From Treponema sp. (GTDB lineage Bacteria > Spirochaetota > Spirochaetia > Treponematales > Treponemataceae), in the NCBI GenBank assembly GCA_016294035.1, contig JAEDCT010000003.1, forward strand, positions 62,001 to 126,000: a DNA stretch of 64,000 nucleotides. Direction: 5' to 3'. The notes under the pieces were generated by a model. The model saw only the letters and a list, made by a program, of their open reading frames with translations, did no database searches and was not told the origin of the DNA. Each line of letters opens with the position of its first letter. The stretch's first letter is position 1. Below, piece after piece: positions 35,162 to 43,484 of the stretch. A program made the translations under genes and the position numbers.

Positions 35162-36658
35162 ATGTCATCTTCAAATATAAAAAAAATAATCGCTCTTTTT
35201 TCTTCTATTTTTTTCCTTGCAGCTTATGCAAATGCAGATACTAACCTGTCCGAAAAAATAAAGAACGCTTATTCAGAAGTATCCACATCACTGATTATGC
35301 TGAACATATTTGTCATTTCCCTGATTCTTCTGTTTTCAGCAGTCCTGATACTTATTTTTCTAAAAAAAAGTCTTTCCGTTGAAATTGACAACATCACGGG
35401 CATACCGACTTACATACATTTTGAAAAGGAAACAAAAAAAATCCTCTCAAAAGCTAAGTCTGGCGAATACGCAATTCTCTCACTGAACATTGACAACTTC
35501 AGATCCCTCAACAATACCATTGGTATCATAAACGGCAATGAAATTCTCCGACGTCTTGGCCTCCACTTCTCTAGAAACAGGCTCAAGGGCGAAAAAATCT
35601 GCAGATTCTATGCTGACAATTTCATTTTTTTCATTAAATCACCGGATTTTTTCTGGAGCATTGAGGAAAGAGTATTCGAAATGACAGATGTAAAGGATCT
35701 GCTCAGGGATTTGCTTCCTGAAAAATACACCCTCAACTTCACGTCCAGCATCTATTACATCGATGATCCAAAAAGTTCCGTGGAATCCATGGTTGACAAG
35801 GCAAATCTTGCACAGAAGCTCCAGAAACACACCTTCTCAACCCATCGCGTCATTGAATACACAAAAGAAATGGCAAAAAATGTGGAATGGAACCGTGAAA
35901 TTTCAGTTACAATGGAAAAGGCCATTGAAAACAGGGAATTCGAAGTCTATTTCCAGCCCAAATTCAGGTTTTCAGACGAAGGATGCATAGGAGCAGAGGC
36001 TCTCATCAGGTGGAATAATCCTGCCAAGGGTCTTCTTATGCCTGGAACCTTCGTGCCTCTTTTTGAAGACAATGGTTTCATTGAACGAATTGACAAGTAC
36101 GTTCTTATAAGGGTTTGCGTATTTCTTGAAGAATGGGCTGCAACACCTGGTTATTCACCAATAACAATTTCATTCAACTTGAGCCGTCACCATCTGGACA
36201 ATCCCCATCTTATCAAAGAACTGAGGGAAATCACAGACAAGTATGACATTGGAAACAATAAGATTGAAGTTGAACTGACGGAAAGCATCATGTTCCAGAA
36301 CCAGCAGCAGATTATCAACGTAATGAATGAGATCAAGAAGGCCGGTTTCCAGGTATCTGTAGACGACTTTGGTTCAGGCTACTCTTCACTAAACCTGCTG
36401 AAGAGCATTCCTGCCGATGTAATCAAGCTGGACAAGGGATTTATCACGGAGCATCCAGAAGACAACAAAGAAAGCATCATCATCACATCAGTCATCGACA
36501 TGGCAAAAAAACTTAACATCACAACAGTTGCAGAGGGAGTTGAAACAAAGAATCAGTCAGAACTCCTCAAAAACATTGGCTGTGACATAGTCCAGGGATT
36601 TTACTATGCAAAACCGATGAAAGGATCTGAATTCAGAAAATTGTTGCAAAATTCATAA
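35162..36658 (+). CDS. Membrane-bound c-di-GMP phosphodiesterase (degenerate GGDEF + EAL)
   Basis: A 498-residue protein with a signal-like first helix and a second membrane helix (about residues 45-72). The GGDEF domain (about 75-215) has YADNF where the active site should be, so it is inactive as a cyclase. The EAL domain (about 240-495) keeps the key residues: EALIRW, FNLSRHH, ELTES, VDDFGSGYSSL, IKLDKGF, AEGVE and VQGF, so it should hydrolyse c-di-GMP. It is divergent from flgFG, which suggests a link to motility. A weak AGTAGG lies before the ATG. Confidence 0.9.
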   Translation: MSSSNIKKIIALFSSIFFLAAYANADTNLSEKIKNAYSEVSTSLIMLNIFVISLILLFSAVLILIFLKKSLSVEIDNITGIPTYIHFEKETKKILSKAKSGEYAILSLNIDNFRSLNNTIGIINGNEILRRLGLHFSRNRLKGEKICRFYADNFIFFIKSPDFFWSIEERVFEMTDVKDLLRDLLPEKYTLNFTSSIYYIDDPKSSVESMVDKANLAQKLQKHTFSTHRVIEYTKEMAKNVEWNREISVTMEKAIENREFEVYFQPKFRFSDEGCIGAEALIRWNNPAKGLLMPGTFVPLFEDNGFIERIDKYVLIRVCVFLEEWAATPGYSPITISFNLSRHHLDNPHLIKELREITDKYDIGNNKIEVELTESIMFQNQQQIINVMNEIKKAGFQVSVDDFGSGYSSLNLLKSIPADVIKLDKGFITEHPEDNKESIIITSVIDMAKKLNITTVAEGVETKNQSELLKNIGCDIVQGFYYAKPMKGSEFRKLLQNS

Positions 36659-36671
36659 ACTGAATTATAAT
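36644..36671 (+). promoter_or_regulatory. Promoter of glgC
   Basis: TTGCAA, 16-nt spacer, TATAAT, overlapping the 3' end of the EAL gene. Confidence 0.5.
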
Positions 36672-36731
36672 ATTCTTCATATAATAAAGTTAATGATTAT
36701 TCTCGCTTAATCAATTTGGAGGATTTATTAT

Positions 36732-38024
36732 ATGAAGCTTGAAAAAAATCAGGAACCTCGTGTTCTCGCAATTATTCTCGGTGGTGGAAAGGGAACACGT
36801 CTCTACCCTCTCACAAAAGAAAGATCAAAGCCAGCAGTTCCATTTGGTGGAAAATACAGAATTGTTGACATTCCAATTTCCAACTGTATCAACTCTGGTT
36901 ACAAGAAAATTTATCTTTTGACACAGTTCAACTCAGCATCCCTGCACCTTCACATTTCAAATTCATACAATTTCGACCGTTTCTCAGGCGGATTTGTTGA
37001 AATTCTTGCTGCAGAACAGACACTTGAACATTCAGGATGGTATGAAGGAACTGCTGATGCCGTAAGAAAGAATTTCGGTCACTTCAGAGTACAGCGCCCA
37101 ACACACTACATCATTCTTTCAGGAGACCAGCTTTACCGCATGGATCTTAAGGAATTCATGAACCAGCACATTGCAAGCGGAGCAAACATCACTATTGCAG
37201 CAAAGGCTGTTAACCGCCGCGATGCCACTGGATTCGGAATCATGAAGGTTGATGACAAGAACAAGATCACTGCATTCATGGAAAAGCCGGCAGCAGACCT
37301 TAACATTGATGACTGGAAAATTCCTGAACAGTCACGCGGAAACCTTCCTGCAGAACTTGAATACCTTGCTTCTATGGGTATCTATATTTTCGATGCAGAT
37401 ACAATGGAAGAAATGCTCAACAATGACCAGAAAGACTTCGGTAAGGAAATCATTCCAATGGCCATCAAGACAAAGAAGGTTAACAGCTATATCTTCAACG
37501 GATATTGGGAAGACATTGGAACAATCCGCTCATTCTACGAAGCAACTCTGGACCTCACAAATCCAGTTCCAAACTTCAACTTCTATGATGAAGAAAAACC
37601 AGTATACACATACACACCTAACCTTCCACCAAGCAAGATCAACAATGCTGACATGGCAACATCACTTGCAAGTGAAGGATGTATAATTGGCGATTCAAGG
37701 CTCCAGCACTCAGTTATTGGAGTTCGTTCAATTATCAACGAAGGATGTGATCTTAACGGCGTTATCATGATGGGTTCTGACTACTACGAAACAGAATCGG
37801 AAAAGGCCGCAAACAGAAAGCAGGGTGTTCCAAATATTGGTATTGGAAAAGGATGCAAGATCAACAAGACAATCATTGACAAGAACGCAAAGATTGGTAA
37901 CAACTGCAGCATCAATGCAACTGGAAAAAGATATGAGGACGGAGATCACGGCTCATTCTACAGTGCAGAAGGCATTATTGTTATTCGTAAGGGAGCAATC
38001 ATTCCAGACGGAACAGTGATCTAA
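36732..38024 (+). CDS. glgC: Glucose-1-phosphate adenylyltransferase
   Basis: A 430-residue ADP-glucose pyrophosphorylase that makes the donor for glycogen synthesis. The nucleotide-binding loop GGGKGTRLYPLT (about residues 17-28) and KERSKPAVPFGGKYRIVDIP follow the family; the C-terminal left-handed beta-helix is visible as repeated I-G-x-G-C-x-I units. GGAGGATT precedes the ATG. No other glycogen gene is adjacent. Together with the amylase and GH94 genes it points to polysaccharide storage. Length is normal. Confidence 0.94.
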   Translation: MKLEKNQEPRVLAIILGGGKGTRLYPLTKERSKPAVPFGGKYRIVDIPISNCINSGYKKIYLLTQFNSASLHLHISNSYNFDRFSGGFVEILAAEQTLEHSGWYEGTADAVRKNFGHFRVQRPTHYIILSGDQLYRMDLKEFMNQHIASGANITIAAKAVNRRDATGFGIMKVDDKNKITAFMEKPAADLNIDDWKIPEQSRGNLPAELEYLASMGIYIFDADTMEEMLNNDQKDFGKEIIPMAIKTKKVNSYIFNGYWEDIGTIRSFYEATLDLTNPVPNFNFYDEEKPVYTYTPNLPPSKINNADMATSLASEGCIIGDSRLQHSVIGVRSIINEGCDLNGVIMMGSDYYETESEKAANRKQGVPNIGIGKGCKINKTIIDKNAKIGNNCSINATGKRYEDGDHGSFYSAEGIIVIRKGAIIPDGTVI

Positions 38025-38040
38025 AAATCCTTGAGTTTCC

Positions 38041-38228
38041 TTTAGCGCTCAGCAGATGTTTTTTCTAGCTAAATCATCTTCCGCCCGTAGTGAGAATTTC
38101 TCTTAAAAAATCAAATCAGGGGATTATCTGGCAACAGTTTTGATTGCTTTCCCCATAATCAAACGCGATGGTTCAATGTAGAGATGCCTGTAATGGCTTA
38201 GACTCTTCCTTGAAATCGCGTTTTTTTT
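38041..38228 (+). ncRNA. Candidate structured RNA downstream of glgC
   Basis: The 344-nt gap between glgC and the next gene (38025-38368) has no ORF I can support. It contains several complementary segments: TTTAGC (38041) with GCTAAA (38068), AATCAAA (38109) with TTTGATT (38139), GGGGA with TCCCC interleaved with that pair as in a pseudoknot, and a long terminal hairpin. It matches no RNA class that I can recognise; 6S, RNase P, tmRNA and SRP signatures are absent. It may be a small RNA or only the 3' untranslated region of glgC. Confidence 0.3.
38161..38228 (+). terminator. Long-stem terminator
   Basis: AAACGCGAT and ATCGCGTTT pair perfectly over 9 bp and run into eight T. The 45-nt interior can extend the rod with TTCAA/TTGAA, GAG/CTC and GCC/GGC, giving an elongated hairpin longer than ordinary terminators. 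Confidence 0.7.
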
Positions 38229-38294
38229 ATGTCATACCGATTTTTCCAAATTTCATGCAAATTTTGCCAGTAAATGTAACCTGTAAATAAAAGA

Positions 38295-38320
38295 AACTAT
38301 TTTATATATATATAATAGTT
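38295..38320. other. AT-rich palindrome before the small lipoprotein gene
   Basis: AACTATT and AATAGTT flank a 12-bp TA-rich centre, about 50 nt before the ATG at 38369. It overlaps the likely promoter and may be an operator. Confidence 0.35.
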
Positions 38321-38368
38321 ACTTTAAATATAACTAAGTTACAATTAAGGCATATAAGAGGTACAGAC

Positions 38369-38758
38369 ATGAAAAACAACAGACTGCTCAAAGCAATAAT
38401 GATACTATTCGTAACATTTATCATGGTACTTGAATTGACATCATGCGTCGCATTTGTAGATGATGACAGGGGTGAAATAACAAGAGCCAGAATATCAAAC
38501 AGCCACTTCAATGAAATAGTAGTTGACTATACAGGAAAGCTAAGTGACTATGATGTTGAGGTTGAAGTATACAACTCCCGCGGAAAAGAAAAATCAGGCT
38601 ATTTCATAACAGACCTGACAATTTACCCTGACTATTGCTGCGGATCAAATTCAAAGTACGTGATCACAATGAACAGAAATCTGTATCACGGAGACTGGGC
38701 AATTATCCGATTTTCAAGACATGGCACAACATTGTCTGCAGTAGCATATTCCGACTAG
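38369..38758 (+). CDS. Small exported lipoprotein, unknown function
   Basis: A 129-residue protein with a signal helix and lipobox-like ELTSC (about residues 22-26). The mature part is beta-rich, with a Cys pair (YCCGS near residue 90). AGAGG 7 nt before the ATG supports the start. It is transcribed alone and converges on the J-domain gene. No family is recognised. Confidence 0.7.
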   Translation: MKNNRLLKAIMILFVTFIMVLELTSCVAFVDDDRGEITRARISNSHFNEIVVDYTGKLSDYDVEVEVYNSRGKEKSGYFITDLTIYPDYCCGSNSKYVITMNRNLYHGDWAIIRFSRHGTTLSAVAYSD

Positions 38759-38775
38759 GCTGATCCACACATGCA

Positions 38776-39225
38776 TCATATCCTGCCAAGAATGAGTTTA
38801 TAGGCTTCAATAATCTGCTCTGTTTTTTTTGTTGCGACCTTTTCAAGAACAGGATTGGATGCATAACGGTCAGGATGAAAATACATCAGCTTTTTTTTAT
38901 ATGCCCTGGTTATCTCATCTCTGGAAGCTCCCTCGCTGATATCAAGAAGTCTCATTGCCCTTTGGATTTCCGGATCTACACTCTTTATCACAGTAGCAGA
39001 AGAATGATTTTTTTTCTGAGCCGACTTTCTGAAGGCACTCCTTCGTTTTCTGGCATTTTGTTCTGCACGCTTCAAGTCATCATCAAGTTTTTTTCTTTCA
39101 TCGGCAATATCTGAATCACTATTCTCAGCGGCCTGAGTTTTTTCCACCTTTACAAACTTTACTTTACCTTCAGCAAGAGTTTGACTCAGAAGATCACCAA
39201 GCTTGTCATACATGGTCTCCATCAT
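38776..39225 (-). CDS. J-domain protein with C-terminal DnaJ domain
   Basis: A 149-residue co-chaperone-like protein. The J domain occupies the C-terminus (about residues 88-148), with helix II YKKKLMYF, the essential HPD at about 115-117, and helix III EKVATKKTEQIIEAYK. The N-terminal half is charged and probably helical. Placement of the J domain at the C-terminus is unusual compared with DnaJ itself. The start overlaps the 3' end of the response-regulator gene; the ATGs at 39225, 39222 and 39213 are all possible, and GGGGAG favours the first two. It should stimulate DnaK on a specific client, unknown here. Confidence 0.8.
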   Translation of the reverse strand: MMETMYDKLGDLLSQTLAEGKVKFVKVEKTQAAENSDSDIADERKKLDDDLKRAEQNARKRRSAFRKSAQKKNHSSATVIKSVDPEIQRAMRLLDISEGASRDEITRAYKKKLMYFHPDRYASNPVLEKVATKKTEQIIEAYKLILGRI

Positions 39226-40567
39226 CGTCTCCCCATTCTGAAAGCTTTCGCTGAAGCGTTTTGCGGCCTATGCCAAGAATATCAGCAGTCTTAGACTTGT
39301 TATTGCTGTTAGCCATTAAATTTCTTTCAATAATAATTTTTTCAGCTTCTTCCAGCGTAATGCCAAAGGGAATTGAAATGACATTATCTGAGGAGGATTT
39401 TACAACATTGGACGGCAAATCCTCAAGCTGAATTTCTTCTGTGGTACACATGACAACAGCACTTTCGATGCAATTTCTCAATTCTCGGATATTACCTGGC
39501 CAGTCATAAGACTGAATTGCTTTTTTTGCCTGACTTGAGATTCCCTTTATGCTGCGGTTATTTTCCTTGTTGAATTCATCCAGAAAGGCATTGACCAGCA
39601 AAGGTATGTCTTCTTTTCTTTCTCTCAGTGGCGGAACCTCAATATGAACAACATTAAGCCTGAAGTACAAATCGTCGCGGAAATTTCCCTTCTTTATTTC
39701 TTCTTCAAGATTCTTATTTGTTGCAGCAATGACCCTTACATCAACTTCGATGGTCTGCTCTCCACCAACCCTTTCAAATTTTCTTTCCTGAAGAACACGA
39801 AGAATTTTTATCTGGACACTCTGGTTTATTTCTCCAATTTCATCAAGAAAAATGGAACTTCCGTGAGCAAGTTCAAACCTTCCTTTCTGAAGCTTGTCAG
39901 CACCCGTAAAGGCACCCTTTTCATGGCCAAACAATTCGCTTTCAAGAAGAGTTTCGCTCAATGCAGCACAATGAACATTGACCATAGCCTTATCATGTCT
40001 TGAAGAAAGTTCATGTATGGCTCTGGCAACAACTTCCTTTCCAACACCACTTTCACCAGTAATAAGGACATTAGCCCTGGATCCTGCAGCTTTTTGAACC
40101 ACGCTCATGATTTTCTGCATGGCCAGAGAATTTCCAATCATTGAGGAAAGAGATTGTTTTGACTCAAGCTGCCTCTTCATGTCCTGATGCTCAAGACACA
40201 TCTGCCTGCTTTCAAGAGCTCGCTTTACAATCATGTCAAGCTGATCAAGTTCAAGAGGCTTTGTAAGAAAATCATAGGCACCATGACGCATTGCATCAAC
40301 AGCAGAGTCTATGCTACCATGACCTGTAAGCACAATTACCGGAATTCCGGGAGTTTCAGTAGCAACATGACGAAGAACCTCCTCACCGCTTACTCCAGGC
40401 ATTCTCAAGTCTGTAATAACAAGATCAATATCACCTTTTGAAATAAGATCAAGACCTTCCTTGCCTGAAGCTGCAGTTTTTACATTGTACTCCTGCATCT
40501 CAAAGTTAGCCTGAAGACCCTCACGAATATTTTTCTCGTCATCAATAATCAAAAGAGTAAATTTCAA
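39206..40567 (-). CDS. NtrC-family sigma-54 response regulator
   Basis: A 453-residue activator. The receiver domain has the phospho-acceptor D53 (VITDLRMPG) and the lysine of LTKPLE near 103. The AAA+ domain shows GESGVGKE (about 170), the sigma-54 contact loop GAFTGA (about 216), and FLDEIGE. The C-terminal Fis-type helix-turn-helix ends KTADILGIGRKTLQRKL. The start is TTG at 40567: there is no ATG before the receiver domain, GGAGGAG lies 8 nt upstream, and TTG overlaps the kinase stop (TTGA). It works with the kinase encoded upstream to drive sigma-54 promoters. Confidence 0.92.
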   Translation of the reverse strand: MKFTLLIIDDEKNIREGLQANFEMQEYNVKTAASGKEGLDLISKGDIDLVITDLRMPGVSGEEVLRHVATETPGIPVIVLTGHGSIDSAVDAMRHGAYDFLTKPLELDQLDMIVKRALESRQMCLEHQDMKRQLESKQSLSSMIGNSLAMQKIMSVVQKAAGSRANVLITGESGVGKEVVARAIHELSSRHDKAMVNVHCAALSETLLESELFGHEKGAFTGADKLQKGRFELAHGSSIFLDEIGEINQSVQIKILRVLQERKFERVGGEQTIEVDVRVIAATNKNLEEEIKKGNFRDDLYFRLNVVHIEVPPLRERKEDIPLLVNAFLDEFNKENNRSIKGISSQAKKAIQSYDWPGNIRELRNCIESAVVMCTTEEIQLEDLPSNVVKSSSDNVISIPFGITLEEAEKIIIERNLMANSNNKSKTADILGIGRKTLQRKLSEWGDDDGDHV

Positions 40568-41757
40568 TTGGCTTTCTCCTCCAGAAGCTTGGTTTCTTTC
40601 TGTGGAACAGGAATAGAAATGGTAAAGATTGTTCCCTTGTTCAACTCAGACTGAACATTTATATCACCTTTGAATTCCTTGATTATCTTGTAAACCGTTG
40701 TCAAACCAAGTCCGGTACCATCAGCCTTTGTCGTATAGTATGGCTCAAAAATTTTGGAGCATTGGTCATTTGTCATGCCACATCCATTATCAGCAACAGT
40801 TATTACAAAATGATTGTCTTTTTCAAATGTCTTTAAAACAAGAACACCATTCCGGCCATCTTCACATGAAAGTATAGCAGCCTTAGCGTTCTGCAATAGA
40901 TTAATAAGAACATCCCTGAGAAGTTTTGGATCAATCAGGAGCTTCTGATTTTTCTTTTCTAGGTCAAGCTTAAATGAAATATTGCTTTGGGAAAAATCAT
41001 ATTCCAGGAAATCCGTTGTCTTTTCTATGATATCATCGGGATCATCCAGAATGAAGTTTGCCTGAATTGGCCTGACAGCAAAAAGGAAATCCATGACGGT
41101 ACTGTTCAATTCTGAAATCTCCTCGTTAACAACATCAAGATACTTTTCAAGAAATTTTTCATCTGGAAGCATTCCATCAGTCTCACGCTTTTTCTTTATT
41201 GCTTTCTGAATAAGCTGAATGTGAATGCTGATTGCACCAAGGGGATTCTTTATTTCATGGGCAACAGAGGCCGCAAGTTTTGTTAGGGAAGAAAGATTTT
41301 CCATTCGATGTGAAAGAATTTCCTGCTGACGTTTTGAAGTAACATCTTCAATAGTTATGATGCTTCCATCAATATTTGATTTGCGCACAAAAGGAACGAC
41401 AGAAACAACAAGAAATAAAGTCTTGTCTCCATGAACAACAGAAAATTCCCTGGAATCATGAGTATATTTCTTTTGAGCAAGGACCTTAAGAAAAGAGCAC
41501 ATTTCTTCATTTTTGATTAAATTCCATATGCACAGATCTTTTGCTCCACCCTGGTCTATATCAACAAAAAACCTGGCTGCAGTATTAATTTTCATCAGAT
41601 GCCAGTTTGAATCGACAATAATCAAACCACAGGAAAGGCTTTCGAGAACACAATCAAATGAATCATTCTGTTCAATGATATTGTTGAAAACCCATTCAAC
41701 CTGCTCCTCACTGAGCTTTTCAAGTTTGGCCAAAGCCTTACCAACAAAATCATTCAT
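40564..41757 (-). CDS. PAS-containing sensor histidine kinase (NtrB/AtoS-like)
   Basis: A 397-residue soluble kinase with no membrane helix. A PAS-like domain (about residues 30-135) precedes the H box SVAHEIKNP with the phosphorylated His near 165, and the ATPase domain with NLLQNAKAA, DNGCGM and GTGLGLTTV. It should phosphorylate the adjacent regulator. It overlaps holB by 8 nt upstream and the regulator by 4 nt downstream, so all are translationally coupled. The signal is cytoplasmic and not identifiable. Confidence 0.92.
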   Translation of the reverse strand: MNDFVGKALAKLEKLSEEQVEWVFNNIIEQNDSFDCVLESLSCGLIIVDSNWHLMKINTAARFFVDIDQGGAKDLCIWNLIKNEEMCSFLKVLAQKKYTHDSREFSVVHGDKTLFLVVSVVPFVRKSNIDGSIITIEDVTSKRQQEILSHRMENLSSLTKLAASVAHEIKNPLGAISIHIQLIQKAIKKKRETDGMLPDEKFLEKYLDVVNEEISELNSTVMDFLFAVRPIQANFILDDPDDIIEKTTDFLEYDFSQSNISFKLDLEKKNQKLLIDPKLLRDVLINLLQNAKAAILSCEDGRNGVLVLKTFEKDNHFVITVADNGCGMTNDQCSKIFEPYYTTKADGTGLGLTTVYKIIKEFKGDINVQSELNKGTIFTISIPVPQKETKLLEEKAN

Positions 41758-42994
41758 TGCAAAGACACCTTAAACTACCTTTATTCATAAAGCTAACCTG
41801 CATGAGACTGCGGGTTAGTTCCTCAAGCACACTTGTGGGATTTTGAAAATACAGAGTTGCATTTGAATAGGCTCTTCTCAACTCTTCAACAATCATGGCA
41901 GAGCTTTCACATCCTTGTGCCGAAAACAGCAATGGCTTCTGACATTCAATAATTCCCTCAAAGAAAATTTTTAGCAAAACTCTCGGTTCAAATTTCTGGC
42001 ATGAAGAAACTATGGACGGAATATCAGGAACCTTACCACCAGCAATTGTTTCAACAAATACCCTGGAATAGGACTTTATTATCTCAGGATCAACAGGCAA
42101 ATACCTGTTCATAAAATCATTAATGGATTCAGGCATTTGAGTCATACCAAGTCCACCGTCATAATGGAATATTCTTGAAATTACATTTTGTTGCTGCTCA
42201 ACAGTCCGCTCAAAAAAATTATAGGTACGGACACGTGAAAGAATAGTCGGGAGCATTGAACTTCTTCGGGTTGTGGTCAGAATAAACACAACATCTTCAG
42301 GAGGTTCTTCAAGAATCTTAAGGAGTGCATTTCTTGCGCTTTCAGACATTAAGTCAGCATTTTCGATTATGAGGATTTTCTTTTTTTCTTGCGAAGAAAG
42401 ATGAGCCCATGATGAAAAATTTCTTATTTGTGATACAGGGATAGAATCATACAAAAAAGTGAACTCCAGTTTTTCGCAATTCTTTTCAATATCATCTAGA
42501 ATTTTCTTCAGTTCCTCATGATCAGGCAATGTTCTGCCAACCTGGATTAGTTCAAGACCATCATTAATGGATTCAAGTACAGGTGCAAACTTAAAAAGCT
42601 TGTCTTCACCTTCCCACAACACAGGACTAAACCTAACGGTAAGTTTTCTAACAGAACGAAGATACAAGTATCTGGCAGCTTCCAGATGACGGGAATTCTT
42701 TATGTTTTGTTTAAGCAATGTATCCTTGGCTGCTGCAATTTCAAGATTTCTGTTACCACTGCCTACAACCAGAACATTATGGGAAACCATTGCCTTGTGC
42801 CGCAAACAGCTTGAGCAGGTACAGTTCCATTCACCGCCATTATGACATGAAAGAATTCTTGCAGTCTCCAGGGCACATGAAAATTTGCCGGACCCCTTTG
42901 GACCTGAAAACAATATGGAATTGGGAAGTTTGGATTTAATTATATCTTGAGAAAGCAAAGTCGTTGCAGATTGATTCAAAATATTATCAAACAT
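41750..42994 (-). CDS. holB: DNA polymerase III delta' subunit-like clamp-loader ATPase
   Basis: A 414-residue AAA+ protein. Walker A GPKGSGK lies at residues 31-37, a zinc-finger-like set of cysteines (CHNGGEWNCTCSSC) at about 50-63, and NALLKILEEPPEDV with TTRRSSMLPTILSR in the sensor region. These fit delta' (or a diverged gamma/tau relative) of the replication clamp loader. The ATG at 42994 has GGGAGGA immediately upstream; the mobile element ends only 24 nt further out. The gene would normally continue the cvpA operon, which is now separated from it. Confidence 0.85.
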   Translation of the reverse strand: MFDNILNQSATTLLSQDIIKSKLPNSILFSGPKGSGKFSCALETARILSCHNGGEWNCTCSSCLRHKAMVSHNVLVVGSGNRNLEIAAAKDTLLKQNIKNSRHLEAARYLYLRSVRKLTVRFSPVLWEGEDKLFKFAPVLESINDGLELIQVGRTLPDHEELKKILDDIEKNCEKLEFTFLYDSIPVSQIRNFSSWAHLSSQEKKKILIIENADLMSESARNALLKILEEPPEDVVFILTTTRRSSMLPTILSRVRTYNFFERTVEQQQNVISRIFHYDGGLGMTQMPESINDFMNRYLPVDPEIIKSYSRVFVETIAGGKVPDIPSIVSSCQKFEPRVLLKIFFEGIIECQKPLLFSAQGCESSAMIVEELRRAYSNATLYFQNPTSVLEELTRSLMQVSFMNKGSLRCLCNE

Positions 42995-43018
42995 AAATCC
43001 TCCCATGAATAAAAAAAA

Positions 43019-43046
43019 TCGGAATTATCCCCTTATGTACTCTTAA
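43019..43046 (+). repeat. Left terminal inverted repeat of the element
   Basis: Starts TCGGAATTATCCCC and ends ACTCTTAA. It differs from the right copy at only four positions, all within the middle pentamer. Confidence 0.85.
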
Positions 43047-43058
43047 ACTTTAACAATA

Positions 43059-43100
43059 AAAAGGGAAGTAAAAAACAACAGCAATAATTACTCCCCTTTT
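43059..43100 (-). terminator. Terminator after the 55-codon gene
   Basis: A 13-bp stem (12 pairs and one mismatch) made of TTACTTCCC... and its complement, with a 16-nt loop, followed by T-rich sequence on both strands. It may stop transcription in both directions, including any read-through toward holB. Confidence 0.75.
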
Positions 43101-43107
43101 ATTTTTG

Positions 43108-43275
43108 TTAATTATACAAAAAGTTTTCTATTTTTTCCCTCATTTTCGGAGGAAATTTATCTTCATTACCTGCATAGACAGTTGGAAGTTGATTTCCCTC
43201 TTCAATGATCCAAACTGGCTTATATTTAATTTTTATAGCCAGTTTAGTTTCTATCTTAAATTCGTTCTTTTTCAT
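43108..43275 (-). CDS. Small protein of unknown function (55 residues) in the element
   Basis: The ATG at 43275 is preceded by AGAGGAG at a 7-nt spacing, better than any other start in the frame. The product begins MKKNEFKIETKLAIKIKYKPV and is basic, beta-strand-like at the N-terminus and helical at the C-terminus (PPKMREKIENFLYN). There is no membrane segment. It has its own promoter (43316-43344) and terminator, so it is an independent cassette downstream of the transposase. No family is recognised. Confidence 0.6.
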   Translation of the reverse strand: MKKNEFKIETKLAIKIKYKPVWIIEEGNQLPTVYAGNEDKFPPKMREKIENFLYN

Positions 43276-43315
43276 AAGAACTCCTCTAAAATAGCTCTTG
43301 TTAAGTAGTTGACAA

Positions 43316-43344
43316 ATTTTAAGTTTATCACTAACATAAAACAA
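43316..43344 (-). promoter_or_regulatory. Promoter of the 55-codon gene
   Basis: Minus strand TTGTTT, 17-nt spacer, TAAAAT, about 40 nt before the ATG at 43275. Confidence 0.5.
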
Positions 43345-43428
43345 GAGCGACACATAAATGTCTCTTTTGTAAAATTTAACGGATGCTGTTGTCTCTAAAT
43401 AAATAGAATCTGTTAGAAACCGACTATA

Positions 43429-43454
43429 AAACCTCCTTTAGCAGAAGGAGGTTT
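43429..43454 (-). terminator. Terminator after the transposase
   Basis: AAACCTCCTT and AAGGAGGTTT form a perfect 10-bp stem with a 6-nt loop. On the plus strand it is followed by CCTTTTTAT, on the minus strand by TATAG, so it may work better against plus-strand transcripts. Confidence 0.6.
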
Positions 43455-43484
43455 CCTTTTTATATGCTATACACTTTGTAATTT

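Noticed and set aside
38041..38228. 6S RNA, tmRNA, RNase P RNA or a known riboswitch
   Set aside because: None of the conserved sequence signatures could be found by eye; it is kept only as an unassigned structured candidate.
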